Source: JBBDWZ01 sp050732575
GTDB lineage: Bacteria > Gemmatimonadota > Gemmatimonadetes > Longimicrobiales > RSA9
Direction of reading: 5' to 3'
Assembly (NCBI GenBank): GCA_050732575.1
Contig: JBOHRF010000025.1
Location: 1-32,910, forward strand
Length of the DNA stretch: 32,910 nt
Shown: positions 17,990 to 26,236 of the stretch, piece by piece
Numbering within the stretch: position 1 is the first letter of the stretch
Layout: every line of letters starts with the position of its first letter
Notes under the pieces: generated by a model
Told to the model about the DNA's origin: nothing
Seen by the model: only the letters and a program-made list of their open reading frames with translations
The model's database searches: none
Position numbers and translations under genes: made by a program

Positions 17990-19348
17990 TCAATCCTGAC
18001 TCTGGTTGCGTAAAGACTCGGCCACCGCTTGCGAGGCCAGCGCGTAGCCGCGCTTGCTATAATGACCGCGCGATTCTACCCATAGCGATCGCCAATCGGC
18101 GACGCGGGAGAACTGGTCGGAGACATCTATAATCGGAACGCCCAGCGCCTGCACCGCGTTCAGTACGCGGCCGCGGCCTCGGAACCCGGCCCCTATACCT
18201 AGACGGTCAAACCGGTCGTACTCCGGCAAATATACAAACCACAGGCGTCCCCCGTTGTTTTCTACGAGGTCCTGTGCGGTTTTGATAACATCGGCAAACG
18301 CCCTGATGGTGGAATCGGCCAACGGTGATTCGAAGTTGAGCCCGATGGCACGTCGCACAGCGGCAAATTTGGCGATGCTTTTTGTGTGAAATACGATCGG
18401 GTTTTGGCGAGGTGCGGACGGTGTCGGCTTGGCCACGAGGTCGTCGAGATAAGCTCTCAGTTGTTCGTCCACGATTGCGTGCAGACCTGTGAGCTGGGGC
18501 CGCGCGTCGTCGCTAAGGTAGAACTGCAGGAGTGGATTGCGCCGCTCCTCACTCAGATCGTAGAAGTCGTTGCCCTCGTAATAGAACCAGTAGACATTCT
18601 TGGGCTTCACGGGCAGCGCGTATTCGTGCAGGACGGCGAGCTCGAGAAGCGGACCCGCGCCGGAGATTCCCAGGTTCACGATGCCCGGCCAGTGGCGGCG
18701 CATCGGTTCGATCAGATTGTCCGCCCTCGGAACGCACACGCCATGGACGAACGAGTCGCCAATCGCAAAGGCCTCGAACTCGACACTGTCCCATACATGG
18801 TCGGGGTTGTTGAACCCAAAACGGTCACTTTCGTAGACCGTTTCAATGCCCGCCTCATGGCAGAGCACCGTCTTCGCGCGGGCAGGAGCGGGCATGAGAG
18901 GCAGAAGCTTCCGTTCTCCGTGTGCCACGACAAAGGATTGCTCGGTCAATCCGGCCATCCGCATCTGCCGCCCATGTAGGGGAGGAAAAGCGGGCACCCC
19001 GCGCTGGCGGTATTCCTGCACAATCGTAAGCACTGGGCGGAAGGGCAGTGGACCAACTGCGGAACGGATTTCCAGGGCGATCTCGGTCGCTACCACGCTG
19101 AATCCAATCGCGAGAAGCGTGAGACACAGATTCAGTTTCAGAGCGAGAGAGCCTCGCCGGGCCACTAAGAAACCAATAGCTGCACAAGTTAGAACCACAA
19201 GATGCACGATCACGGGCATTGTGCTGTCACTTTGCAGAGTGATGATACCTGCCACCATCAGCAACATGAGCGCACTTGCGCAAGCCAAGATCAAATTAGC
19301 AAATCGATTCAACCGGGGCGATTCGAATGGGCGGTTCACGTCACTCAT
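17990..19348 (-). CDS. Membrane-anchored SGNH/GDSL-like hydrolase or acyltransferase (paralogue 2)
   Basis: This protein is full-length paralogous to the gene at 423-1802. It has the same three N-terminal membrane segments and shared stretches such as EYRQRG-PAFPPLHG, VYESDRFGFNN, GDSFVHG, LGISGAGPL and FYYEGND, plus C-terminal GHYSKRGYALASQAVAESL. Like its paralogue it lacks the usual Asp three residues before the block V His. By eye, somewhat more than half the residues are identical. An action on O-acyl groups of the exported polymer is inferred. ATG 19348 is chosen because it aligns with the start region of the paralogue; a GTG at 19378 would add ten residues. The gene is convergent with the methyltransferase and bracketed by methyltransferase sequence on both sides. 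Confidence 0.8.
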   Translation of the reverse strand: MSDVNRPFESPRLNRFANLILACASALMLLMVAGIITLQSDSTMPVIVHLVVLTCAAIGFLVARRGSLALKLNLCLTLLAIGFSVVATEIALEIRSAVGPLPFRPVLTIVQEYRQRGVPAFPPLHGRQMRMAGLTEQSFVVAHGERKLLPLMPAPARAKTVLCHEAGIETVYESDRFGFNNPDHVWDSVEFEAFAIGDSFVHGVCVPRADNLIEPMRRHWPGIVNLGISGAGPLLELAVLHEYALPVKPKNVYWFYYEGNDFYDLSEERRNPLLQFYLSDDARPQLTGLHAIVDEQLRAYLDDLVAKPTPSAPRQNPIVFHTKSIAKFAAVRRAIGLNFESPLADSTIRAFADVIKTAQDLVENNGGRLWFVYLPEYDRFDRLGIGAGFRGRGRVLNAVQALGVPIIDVSDQFSRVADWRSLWVESRGHYSKRGYALASQAVAESLRNQSQD

Positions 19349-19589
19349 TCCAAGTGCTGGTGTTTGAGTTGCGCGCACTCAAGTAGCGTTTTCGAGTCAG
19401 ATTGGGCCACCATGAAACGAGCCCGGCACGTTCGCTTCGGAGGGACTTGCCCTCGCTGGGTCGGGGATCGGAACTTCGGGACCTTTGCCACACCACGCCA
19501 TCGTGCCCTTTGACAAAAGAGGTGGAGCATCACCGGGATGGGTGCACAACGTTTTGCGCTATGGCGCGCGCATCCCGGCTTTATCTGGC
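19349..19589. other. Intergenic region upstream of SGNH paralogue 2
   Basis: This stretch holds the presumed promoter of the minus-strand SGNH gene. It contains only short ORFs without recognisable content and continues directly into the methyltransferase remnant. Confidence 0.35.
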
Positions 19590-19836
19590 GAACTCAGCGG
19601 TTACCAACCTACTTGTGGCTATCGGAACGTGCGTGAAAATGGTACGCAGCGCCAGCTTTGGCTTCAACAAATCGTTCTTGAGCAGCTTCAAAATGATCTG
19701 GATGGAGCGCCAGAACCGGGCGCTGAAGCGCCGCCTGAACGGGAGGTTGCGCCCAGGTGGTTCCGGGGGACGCCTACATTCATTGAATCATCTTGTAGCA
19801 AATTTCGTCATCGAGAGCGTAAAACCCCCTAACAAC
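19590..19836 (+). pseudogene. Decayed 3' fragment of the Trm112-like methyltransferase gene
   Basis: The plus strand encodes GTCVKMVRSASFGFNKSFLS, followed by MERQNRALKRRLN and, after a degenerate stretch, HLVANFVIES. These align with GTSVKMVRGASFGFNKWFLS, VERKNPALVKRYLN and HLMEKFVIKS at the C-terminus of the intact methyltransferase (about 17690-17900). Nucleotide similarity is also evident. The 5' three quarters of the gene, including the zinc ribbon and SAM-binding motifs, are missing. The middle is scrambled and there is no start signal, so this is a remnant, not a functional gene. Confidence 0.8.
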
Positions 19837-19945
19837 CTTGGCGCAAGGGAGCGCAGATGGCAAATTAGGAACGTGCGAGCGGCGAAGCTCTTCAATACGT
19901 CCCCCTGTGACCTCACGTCGTAAGGATCGTCAAGCCAAAGGTTCT

Positions 19946-19950
19946 GGAGG
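19946..19950 (+). promoter_or_regulatory. Shine-Dalgarno site for lipoprotein B
   Basis: GGAGG lies 4 nt before ATG 19955 and selects this start over the upstream in-frame ATG at 19838, which falls in non-coding sequence. Confidence 0.7.
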
Positions 19951-19954
19951 ATTC

Positions 19955-20872
19955 ATGATTCGAGCATTGCTGCGTCCCATTTTTTTGTCGTGCCTTCTGC
20001 TTCTTGCCTGCAGTGAAGACCCGGGCACCGGTGAACCAACCTTCGAACCTCCTGTCCAAGGGCAGCAGCTCTGGTTCAGTGATTGGAGCGCGGCCACCGG
20101 CAATACCGACTTTGCCGTGACGGATGGCGGCGCGCTGGACACGGGCGCCGGTCGCTGGCGGGGCGGCAAGTGGGATTACATTACGTGCTGGCCTCCTGAC
20201 ATCATGCGGGTCGTGCCGGGCGCACCGTTGGGCTGGACCCTTACCCCGAATGTGCTGGAGATGACGGACAGGGGTGAGACGGCGTGCGACCTGCTGGAGT
20301 TGGATAGCGCGATCCCGCCGGGCCGCAGTTTCTATATCCGTGCCTACATTCGCGTCGAGCCGGGCGTTGGTGCAAACAACCACCCCTTCAAGCTGAACGC
20401 CGGCGGTGGCGCCGGTCCTGTGCAGGGTGTTCTGTGGGCGAATAATACGAACAGCGGCACGACCTACACACAAAAGCTGCAGTTCCCCAATGGAAGCACA
20501 CCGGCCAATTACAACAGCTGGGCCCTGGCTTCTGAGCACGCGCTGCGAACCAACACGTGGTACCGGCACGAGTGGTTCATTGAAATCGTGAGCACGTCCA
20601 CGCGGCAATACCGTGTTTGGCCGCGTATTTATGACATGGCTGGCAATCTGATCCGGGATGCGAGCCACTTCCTGATCGGCGACCCATCGTCCGACCAGAC
20701 CACGCTGGCACAGTGGTACGCGCGCGGCGGCGGCGACCGGTTCACGGACCTCAACCTGGCTCGTCGCTTCACGCTGGGCATGGAAGGTCCAGGCGGCGCT
20801 CCGGTTACGAATCGCCACTGGTACTACGCCGCGGTTTCGGTTCGCCTGGACACCTGGCCCGGACCACGGTAA
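19955..20872 (+). CDS. Short lipoprotein consisting of the shared C-terminal module (copy B)
   Basis: The 305-residue protein has a lipoprotein signal ending LLLLACSE, a linker of about 15 residues, and then the ~265-residue module seen in the genes at 5181 and 21286 (residues 39-305). No Big repeats are present. Landmarks are WFSDWS, KWDYITCWP, ETACDLLELD, NNHPFKLNAGGGAGP, WYRHEWFIE and NRHWYYAAV. Compared with copy A the protein is about nine-tenths identical by eye. Long stretches of DNA are almost identical, pointing to recent duplication or gene conversion. The two conserved Cys (ITCW, ACDL) could form a disulfide. A surface-exposed carbohydrate-binding or -cleaving role is inferred; the module is not recognised. 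The neighbours are the methyltransferase remnant upstream and its own terminator downstream. Confidence 0.85.
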   Translation: MIRALLRPIFLSCLLLLACSEDPGTGEPTFEPPVQGQQLWFSDWSAATGNTDFAVTDGGALDTGAGRWRGGKWDYITCWPPDIMRVVPGAPLGWTLTPNVLEMTDRGETACDLLELDSAIPPGRSFYIRAYIRVEPGVGANNHPFKLNAGGGAGPVQGVLWANNTNSGTTYTQKLQFPNGSTPANYNSWALASEHALRTNTWYRHEWFIEIVSTSTRQYRVWPRIYDMAGNLIRDASHFLIGDPSSDQTTLAQWYARGGGDRFTDLNLARRFTLGMEGPGGAPVTNRHWYYAAVSVRLDTWPGPR

Positions 20873-20903
20873 CGGACGGAACGAGCGACCGTCCCGAGGC
20901 ATC

Positions 20904-20942
20904 AACGTGACCGCCATCACCAGAAGGCGGTCACGTTTTGTT
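20904..20942 (+). terminator. Intrinsic terminator after lipoprotein B
   Basis: AACGTGACCGCC (20904-20915) pairs with GGCGGTCACGTT (20926-20937). A short T-run follows. It separates the transcription of lipoproteins B and C. Confidence 0.85.
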
Positions 20943-21285
20943 GTGGATGGCCAGCGGTTTATGTTCCCGCGCCATACGTTCAGGCAACCACCTGTACCAT
21001 CGCTCAAGGAGGAGGGCTCAACACGCGTGAACGCATGATGAGTCAGACTATGACGATTATCTTGAAGCGTCCGATGTAGTGAGCGTGTTCCTGCTGTCGT
21101 TCCCCCGTCTCGCCGACCCAACGAGCCTGCGCATTTCGCCGCTGATGTGACCATCCGAAATCTATCTCGTCTGAAGAATTGCCGCGGCAGTATATCGTCA
21201 TGCATATCTCAGTTTGTTCAATGAATATTCAAGAGGCATTTTGTTGCACAGTTGCAGCAAAATAGCGTCCTGGGGAGGAGCTTCG
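20943..21285. other. Leader of lipoprotein C, no gene seen
   Basis: This 340-bp gap becomes AT-richer toward 21160-21265, consistent with a promoter region, though no boxes were assigned. A c-di-GMP-I riboswitch like that upstream of copy A was looked for here and not found. Confidence 0.4.
21272..21280 (+). promoter_or_regulatory. Shine-Dalgarno site for lipoprotein C
   Basis: GGGGAGGAG lies 5 nt before ATG 21286 and rules out the upstream ATG 21214 as the natural start. Confidence 0.75.
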
Positions 21286-23073
21286 ATGAAGGTGATGAAG
21301 CAAAGTGTACTGAAGTGCTGTGCGATGATGCTCGGCGCTGCGGTGGCGTTCACGGCCTGTGACGAACCAGTCGTGAGCAATCCACCGACTTCACTCCCGG
21401 TGTCACTCGTCGTGGTGTCGGGCAATGATCAAAGCGCACTGGTCGGCACGGAGCTAACCAGCCCGCTTGTGGTGCGCGTGCTCAATGCTAGTGAACAACC
21501 CGTTAGAGGACAGATAGTGAACTGGCGCGTTCTGCAGGGTGGAGGCGAGCTTTTCGCAGGTGTAGGCATCACCAACTCGAACGGTATCGCGCAAGAACGG
21601 TGGCGGCTGGGCCCGACGCCCGGGGCGCAACGCGTGGAAGCCCGAGCCATCAGTGCCAGCACGGGAGAGGCGTTGACCTTCGGTACATTCAATGCCACCG
21701 CATTGGCGAATGCGGTTGCGCGTGTTGCGTCAGTGACGGTGACACCGTCGCCCTACACTGTGCAGTTGGGGGGCACGGGCCAGTTGACGGCCACTACCCG
21801 CGATTCCGCCAACAACATTTTGACCAATCGCGTGATCACGTGGTCGAGCAGTAACACCTCCATTGCCACGGTCGGCAGTTCGGGATCGGTGCAGGGCATT
21901 GGCGTAGGCACGGCAACGGTCACGGCGACCAGCGAAGGTCGGAGCGGGACGGCCACCGTGAACGTCACCGCACCGAGTGGTGGTACGGCTCCCGTGGCGA
22001 CCGTGGCGGTGAGCCCGTCGAATCCCAGCGTTCCCGTGGGCAGTTCCGTGCAGTTAACGACCACGCTGCGGGATGCCAACAACAACATTCTGAGCGGCCG
22101 GGTGGTCACCTGGTCGAGCAGCATCACCGCTCGTGCCACCGTCAACTCGTCCGGTCTGGTCACGGCTGTGAGTGCGGGCACGGCCACGATAACGGCCACC
22201 AGTGAAACACGCAGCGGCACGGCCACGGTTACGATCACGGCTCCGCCGCCACCGCCGCCACCGTCGACCGGTGTGGTCTGGTTCAGTGACTGGAGTGCGG
22301 CCACGGGCTTGACGGACTTCGCAGTGACCGATGGCGGCACTCTGAGTGGAGGTCGCTGGGCCGGTGGCAAGTGGGATTACATAACGTGCTGGCCGCCCGA
22401 CATTATGCGCGTCGTACCCGGTGGAACGCTGGGCTGGACAACCACGCCCAACGTGCTGGAGATGACGGACCGGGGCGAGACGACCTGTGATCTCCTGGAA
22501 CTGGACAACGCAATTCCGTCGGGGCGCAGCTTCTATATCCGCGCGTACATCAGAGTCGAGCCGGGAGTTGGAGGGAATAACCATCCGTTCAAACTGAACG
22601 CGGGCGGTGGGGCCGGTCCAGTGCAGGCCGTTCTGTGGGCGAACAACTCGACCAGCGGCACGACCTACCGGCAAAAGATGCAGTTCCCTGGTGGCAACAC
22701 GCCGCCCAATTACAACACCTGGGCATTGGCGCCCCAGTACCCGCTGCAGACCAACACGTGGTACCGTCACGAATGGTTCATTGAGCTCGTGAATACGACC
22801 GCGCGGCAGTACCGGATCTGGCCGCGCATCTACGACATGCAGGGCAACCTGATCCGGGACGCGAGCCACTTCATGATTGGCGACCCGTCAAATGACCAAA
22901 CAACGATGGCGCAGTGGTACGCAAACGGCGGCGGTGACCGCTTCACAGACCTGAACCTGGCCCGGCGCTTCACGGTGGGCATGGAAGGTCCGGGTGGCAG
23001 TCCGGGGACGAATCGGCACTGGTACTATGCAGCCGTGGCCGCGAGTGTAAACGGCTGGATAGGCGCGCGGTAG
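21286..23073 (+). CDS. Big1/Big2-repeat lipoprotein with the shared C-terminal module (copy C)
   Basis: The 595-residue protein has a signal peptide with the lipobox-like AVAFTAC. A Big1-like domain (about residues 40-145; VRVLNASEQPVRGQ, NSNGIAQERW) is followed by two Big2-type repeats (about 150-325). A proline run then leads to the ~265-residue module (331-595) starting WFSDWS. The module is the most diverged of the three copies, but it keeps KWDYITCWPPDIMRVVPG, the second Cys (TTCDLLELD), WYRHEWFIE and NRHWYYAAV. The architecture resembles copy A with fewer Ig repeats, suggesting a stalk that presents the module away from the outer membrane. Function is inferred as glycan binding or processing. 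It ends at a strong terminator and is convergent with the next SGNH gene. Confidence 0.85.
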   Translation: MKVMKQSVLKCCAMMLGAAVAFTACDEPVVSNPPTSLPVSLVVVSGNDQSALVGTELTSPLVVRVLNASEQPVRGQIVNWRVLQGGGELFAGVGITNSNGIAQERWRLGPTPGAQRVEARAISASTGEALTFGTFNATALANAVARVASVTVTPSPYTVQLGGTGQLTATTRDSANNILTNRVITWSSSNTSIATVGSSGSVQGIGVGTATVTATSEGRSGTATVNVTAPSGGTAPVATVAVSPSNPSVPVGSSVQLTTTLRDANNNILSGRVVTWSSSITARATVNSSGLVTAVSAGTATITATSETRSGTATVTITAPPPPPPPSTGVVWFSDWSAATGLTDFAVTDGGTLSGGRWAGGKWDYITCWPPDIMRVVPGGTLGWTTTPNVLEMTDRGETTCDLLELDNAIPSGRSFYIRAYIRVEPGVGGNNHPFKLNAGGGAGPVQAVLWANNSTSGTTYRQKMQFPGGNTPPNYNTWALAPQYPLQTNTWYRHEWFIELVNTTARQYRIWPRIYDMQGNLIRDASHFMIGDPSNDQTTMAQWYANGGGDRFTDLNLARRFTVGMEGPGGSPGTNRHWYYAAVAASVNGWIGAR

Positions 23074-23107
23074 TACAACCGAGAGGCCCTATCTGATACG
23101 GCATGAT

Positions 23108-23143
23108 GAGGGCTCCCGCATGAGCGGGAGCCCTCCTGTTTTT
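23108..23143 (+). terminator. Intrinsic terminator after lipoprotein C
   Basis: This is a perfect 12-bp stem, GAGGGCTCCCGC with GCGGGAGCCCTC, around an ATGA loop. It is followed by CTGTTTTT. Confidence 0.95.
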
Positions 23144-23199
23144 GTACCCTGCGCAGAGCCACTGTTCAAACGGGAGCCGGTCGGCTCGAGCAATTCAAG

Positions 23200-24546
23200 T
23201 CAATGCCCGCGGATGCGATCGGCAATTGCACGAGCGGCGAGGTCCTGGGCCAATTCGTTGGGATGATGGTCGAGCGCATTGACAATGAGCGAGCGATAGG
23301 TGCGATCACCGAACGCCTCTTCGAGAGGCCAAATCGGGATGCCTAATCCCCGGGCTTGGCGCACAAACATGTTGTACCGATTTCGCTGTGCGGCACCCAA
23401 CAGCGGCGCCACATCAAACGGTATTACTGCCACGTTGGGAGCGACGGCTCGAGCGGTGTCCGTCAAACGTTTGACATCATGTAAATGTTGGTCCACGATC
23501 GCGCTGTCCGCGTAGGGATCAGGTGGCGCAGTGCGCTTGAACCGAAGGTGACGCAGTCTCACAAACGTCTGCTGAAAGGCGAATGAGTTCAGAAAAGCGA
23601 GCCGCGCAGGATGGAAGCGCGCCCAGGGCGAAGGTCCGGGATCCGTGATCACGCTGCGCTCGGTGACCGGCCAGAGGTAGTCAATGTCGTTGAACACATA
23701 AAGGAGAATGATGAGATCCGGCTGGTAACGAGAACCAATTCTAAGGAATCCGAGATGATCGAGCGTGTGGGTGTCGCCGCGGCTCACATTTTCCGATTCC
23801 CATTGCTCGGCGTTCCCCTGGTTGAGATGTTGGACCAGTCGCTCGCCAAAGCGCGCCGCAGGATCCTCGATGCCAACGCCAAACGCGTAGGAATCGCCAA
23901 TGACCAGCAGGCGCCGCTTATCGTGGGCAAGCGTGTCGTGTTCCGTGTCTCGAAAGCCAAGGGAGTTTAATTTGACGTAATTCCGCATCCAGATCTGCGA
24001 CGCATAAGTGGGGAAGCCCTGCACCTTGGGGAACAGCAGCGCAGCGACGCGCGCGCCCCCCTCGAAAAGAATGAACAGAATGCAGCTGGCCGTTATGGCG
24101 AGCGCGATCCCTCCAAATCGTCCGGAATAGATGGGGCGCAGCATGACCAGCCCGGCCACAGCGATGCCGACCATGGCCAGCCACTCCAGAATGGCCGGGA
24201 CCGCCTGAGTCGATCCGAAGAGATTCAGTTCCAGCAGTCTGGCTGCCTGCGCATGCTCTCCGACCGCCGATAGGAGATAGGCGCCGCCCCACGCCAGCAT
24301 TGATGCGTCGAAAAGGCGCTGCACGACGCGTCGATTGGAAGGGAGTTGTTCCGGCCGGCGCGCACGGCGAAGTGCGCGCCAGACCAGCGTGACGCCGGCC
24401 AGAAGGGCCACAATTGCCAGCGCGGTGAACGAATACGACCATCGGTCAAAAACAGGTCGATTGGAAAAGGAGCGATACAAAGGCAGGCTTGCCATAACGC
24501 ATAGCACACCAATAACGGCGCCTATGCCGCAATCCAAACTGCGCAC
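23200..24546 (-). CDS. Multi-pass membrane protein with C-terminal SGNH/GDSL-like domain
   Basis: The N-terminal ~180 residues hold about five hydrophobic segments. The rest is an SGNH-like domain with LVIGDSYAFGVGI (nucleophile Ser), SRGDTHTLD, YVFNDIDY and a C-terminal ALDHHPNELA block carrying Asp and His. It differs from the three other SGNH proteins in the window in topology and sequence, so it is not part of the recent paralogue pair. Similar proteins in polysaccharide loci are assumed to handle O-acylation in the periplasm; this is inference. The start used is GTG 24546; ATG 24495 is a reasonable alternative that removes part of the first membrane segment. It is convergent with lipoprotein C and divergent from the acetyltransferase operon. 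Confidence 0.78.
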   Translation of the reverse strand: MRSLDCGIGAVIGVLCVMASLPLYRSFSNRPVFDRWSYSFTALAIVALLAGVTLVWRALRRARRPEQLPSNRRVVQRLFDASMLAWGGAYLLSAVGEHAQAARLLELNLFGSTQAVPAILEWLAMVGIAVAGLVMLRPIYSGRFGGIALAITASCILFILFEGGARVAALLFPKVQGFPTYASQIWMRNYVKLNSLGFRDTEHDTLAHDKRRLLVIGDSYAFGVGIEDPAARFGERLVQHLNQGNAEQWESENVSRGDTHTLDHLGFLRIGSRYQPDLIILLYVFNDIDYLWPVTERSVITDPGPSPWARFHPARLAFLNSFAFQQTFVRLRHLRFKRTAPPDPYADSAIVDQHLHDVKRLTDTARAVAPNVAVIPFDVAPLLGAAQRNRYNMFVRQARGLGIPIWPLEEAFGDRTYRSLIVNALDHHPNELAQDLAARAIADRIRGH

Positions 24547-25125
24547 GATGGCGCTGCGAATTTGCCCAGACGTTGAGATCAGGTTCTGCTCGTCGTGAAC
24601 GTTGGTGTCCTGTCAGGTTACCCGAACGTCTCGCGATGGCACGCCATCCAACCGATATTGTTCCATGCGCCGACGGCCCGCGGAAGTGCTCGCCGTGCTA
24701 GCGACAGACTGATACGTGCTGAACAGGAATAATCACCAGGCCGGGAATCCCATCGACGATTTTACAGAAACTTTCATGCCCGAATCCTCTGTGCGGGAAG
24801 GATTCCCATTCGTGCGCTCCTGGCTTGGCGCCCGGCAGTGACCTCCACAGTTGTGGTCGGTGCGCTACAGCCACCGGCGAGAATCCGCCGGGACATTTTG
24901 ATCCGATGTCCGAAGCGAGCTGCGGGCCGGGTCGATCGAAGTTGATTGCCAGCTCTGGCGTGAACGGTGCTATCATCAGCGATTCTCAACCGGTGCCCCC
25001 AGCTTGCCTGGTATGTGCATTGCACGCCAGCCGGCAATCTACCAGGGTCTTGAACCTGCGCGCTTGCTGTACCCTGCTTCTGGCGTGGTAAGCAAGCTGC
25101 TCGCGCCTGGCCAATCATTCAGGTC
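24547..25125. other. Divergent intergenic region between SGNH gene and acetyltransferase operon
   Basis: This 580-bp region has no convincing gene. Its middle part (24782-24955) is unusually rich in consecutive hairpins and is listed separately. Promoters for both directions must lie here but were not assigned. Confidence 0.4.
24782..24955 (+). ncRNA. Candidate structured leader RNA (unassigned)
   Basis: At least five stems follow one another: GAATCC 24782-24787 with GGATTC 24800-24805; CCAC 24845-24848 with GTGG 24853-24856; CCGGCG 24874-24879 with CGCCGG 24886-24891; GACAT 24892-24896 with ATGTC 24906-24910, directly abutting the previous stem; and GAGCTG 24917-24922 with CAGCTC 24950-24955. 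The run ends about 170 nt before the acetyltransferase gene at 25126, so it could be a 5' leader element on the plus strand. A minus-strand origin for the SGNH gene at 23200 is also possible. No known riboswitch consensus was matched, and the region's GC content makes chance hairpins likely, so confidence is low. Confidence 0.25.
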
Positions 25126-26199
25126 ATGAAAGTATTCTTGAACGGAGACAGTTCACTGGATTCTGAGGAACAGTGGCCGGCGACTTGGGGCGTCGACGAT
25201 CGGCCCAGTCCCTTTCAATCGCGCGCCTGGCTGCGCCATTGGCTGAAACACAGGGGTGTCACGTTGCAGCCATGGTTTCTGGTAACTGACGGCGGATCGA
25301 CCATCGCGCCGTTTGGTCGCCTGCGCTTCATGGGCATCCGTTTGCTACAACTGCTTGGAACCGGCGATTCGGACTACACCGGCCTGATCTCAACACGCGA
25401 GCCTGAAGAGGCGTGGGACAGCGTAGTGCGCGAACTTGCGCAGCGCCGCGCTGAGTGGGACTTGCTTCACCTTCACTCCGTTCCCGACCGTGATGCGATT
25501 TCCCGGGCGCTACAGAAGCATCTCGGTCACAATGGCTTCGAACGAATCTACGAATGGTGTTCTGCGATTCGGATCGACGGCACCTGGGACCAGTTCCTTG
25601 CCACGCGCAGGAAGCTACGTCAGGAGGTGCGGCGCTGGACCCGACGTCTAGAAGAGCAAGGACCCGTTACCGCCGAAGCCGTGCCTCCACCGGTGTCCAA
25701 CGGTCTGCTCGATGAGATCGTGGAGCTCGAACAGGCCTCGTGGAAATGGGGTCATGGCAGTGCTGCGTTTAAGCCTGGAACGCAACGCGATTTCCTTTTT
25801 GCCTTGCTCAAAGACCCCACCACTCCGGTGCGCGTCTGGACGGTGCGCGTGGGCGGGAAGCTGGCCGCAGCCGGGTTGGTTCTCCATGATGCTACGGACT
25901 GGTTCTATTATCTCAGTGCTTACCACGAGAACTACAAGCACGCCGGGTCGCTTCTGTTGGCGCGCCTCGTGGAAGGCGCGCATGCAGCGAATTGTCGAAC
26001 TTTCTCGTTCCTTCGTGGCGATCACAGCTACAAGGAGGACTGGGCAAACATCAGAGAACCGGTCTATGAGATGGTCTGTCCGTCAACCGTTCGTGGTCAG
26101 GCAGCGGCGCTGGTTTGGCGGCTTCGATGGGCGGCCGCCAACTCGCATCATCTGCGCAGCCTGCGCTCAATCGTTTTTCGCACGGGCGACCGTCGCTAA
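25126..26199 (+). CDS. GNAT-like acetyltransferase of the BioF2/CelD-FemAB type
   Basis: The 357-residue protein starts with the typical SPFQSRAWLRHWLKH and PWFLV segments. The central region has a charged FLATRRKLRQEVRRWTRRLEE helix, and the GNAT-like core has AAAGLVLHD and WFYYLSAYHENYKHAGSLLLA. The C-terminal SFLRGDHSYKEDWA is characteristic of the double-GNAT family often found in exopolysaccharide loci. A probable role is N- or O-acylation or aminoacylation of a sugar precursor in the cytoplasm; the substrate is unknown. ATG 25126 has only a weak ribosome binding site. It is followed after 37 nt by a glycosyltransferase and then a second GNAT gene, forming a three-gene operon. Confidence 0.85.
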   Translation: MKVFLNGDSSLDSEEQWPATWGVDDRPSPFQSRAWLRHWLKHRGVTLQPWFLVTDGGSTIAPFGRLRFMGIRLLQLLGTGDSDYTGLISTREPEEAWDSVVRELAQRRAEWDLLHLHSVPDRDAISRALQKHLGHNGFERIYEWCSAIRIDGTWDQFLATRRKLRQEVRRWTRRLEEQGPVTAEAVPPPVSNGLLDEIVELEQASWKWGHGSAAFKPGTQRDFLFALLKDPTTPVRVWTVRVGGKLAAAGLVLHDATDWFYYLSAYHENYKHAGSLLLARLVEGAHAANCRTFSFLRGDHSYKEDWANIREPVYEMVCPSTVRGQAAALVWRLRWAAANSHHLRSLRSIVFRTGDRR

Positions 26200-26236
26200 T
26201 GCCGGGTCGACTGAACATCGCCGTTGAGACGGGCTC

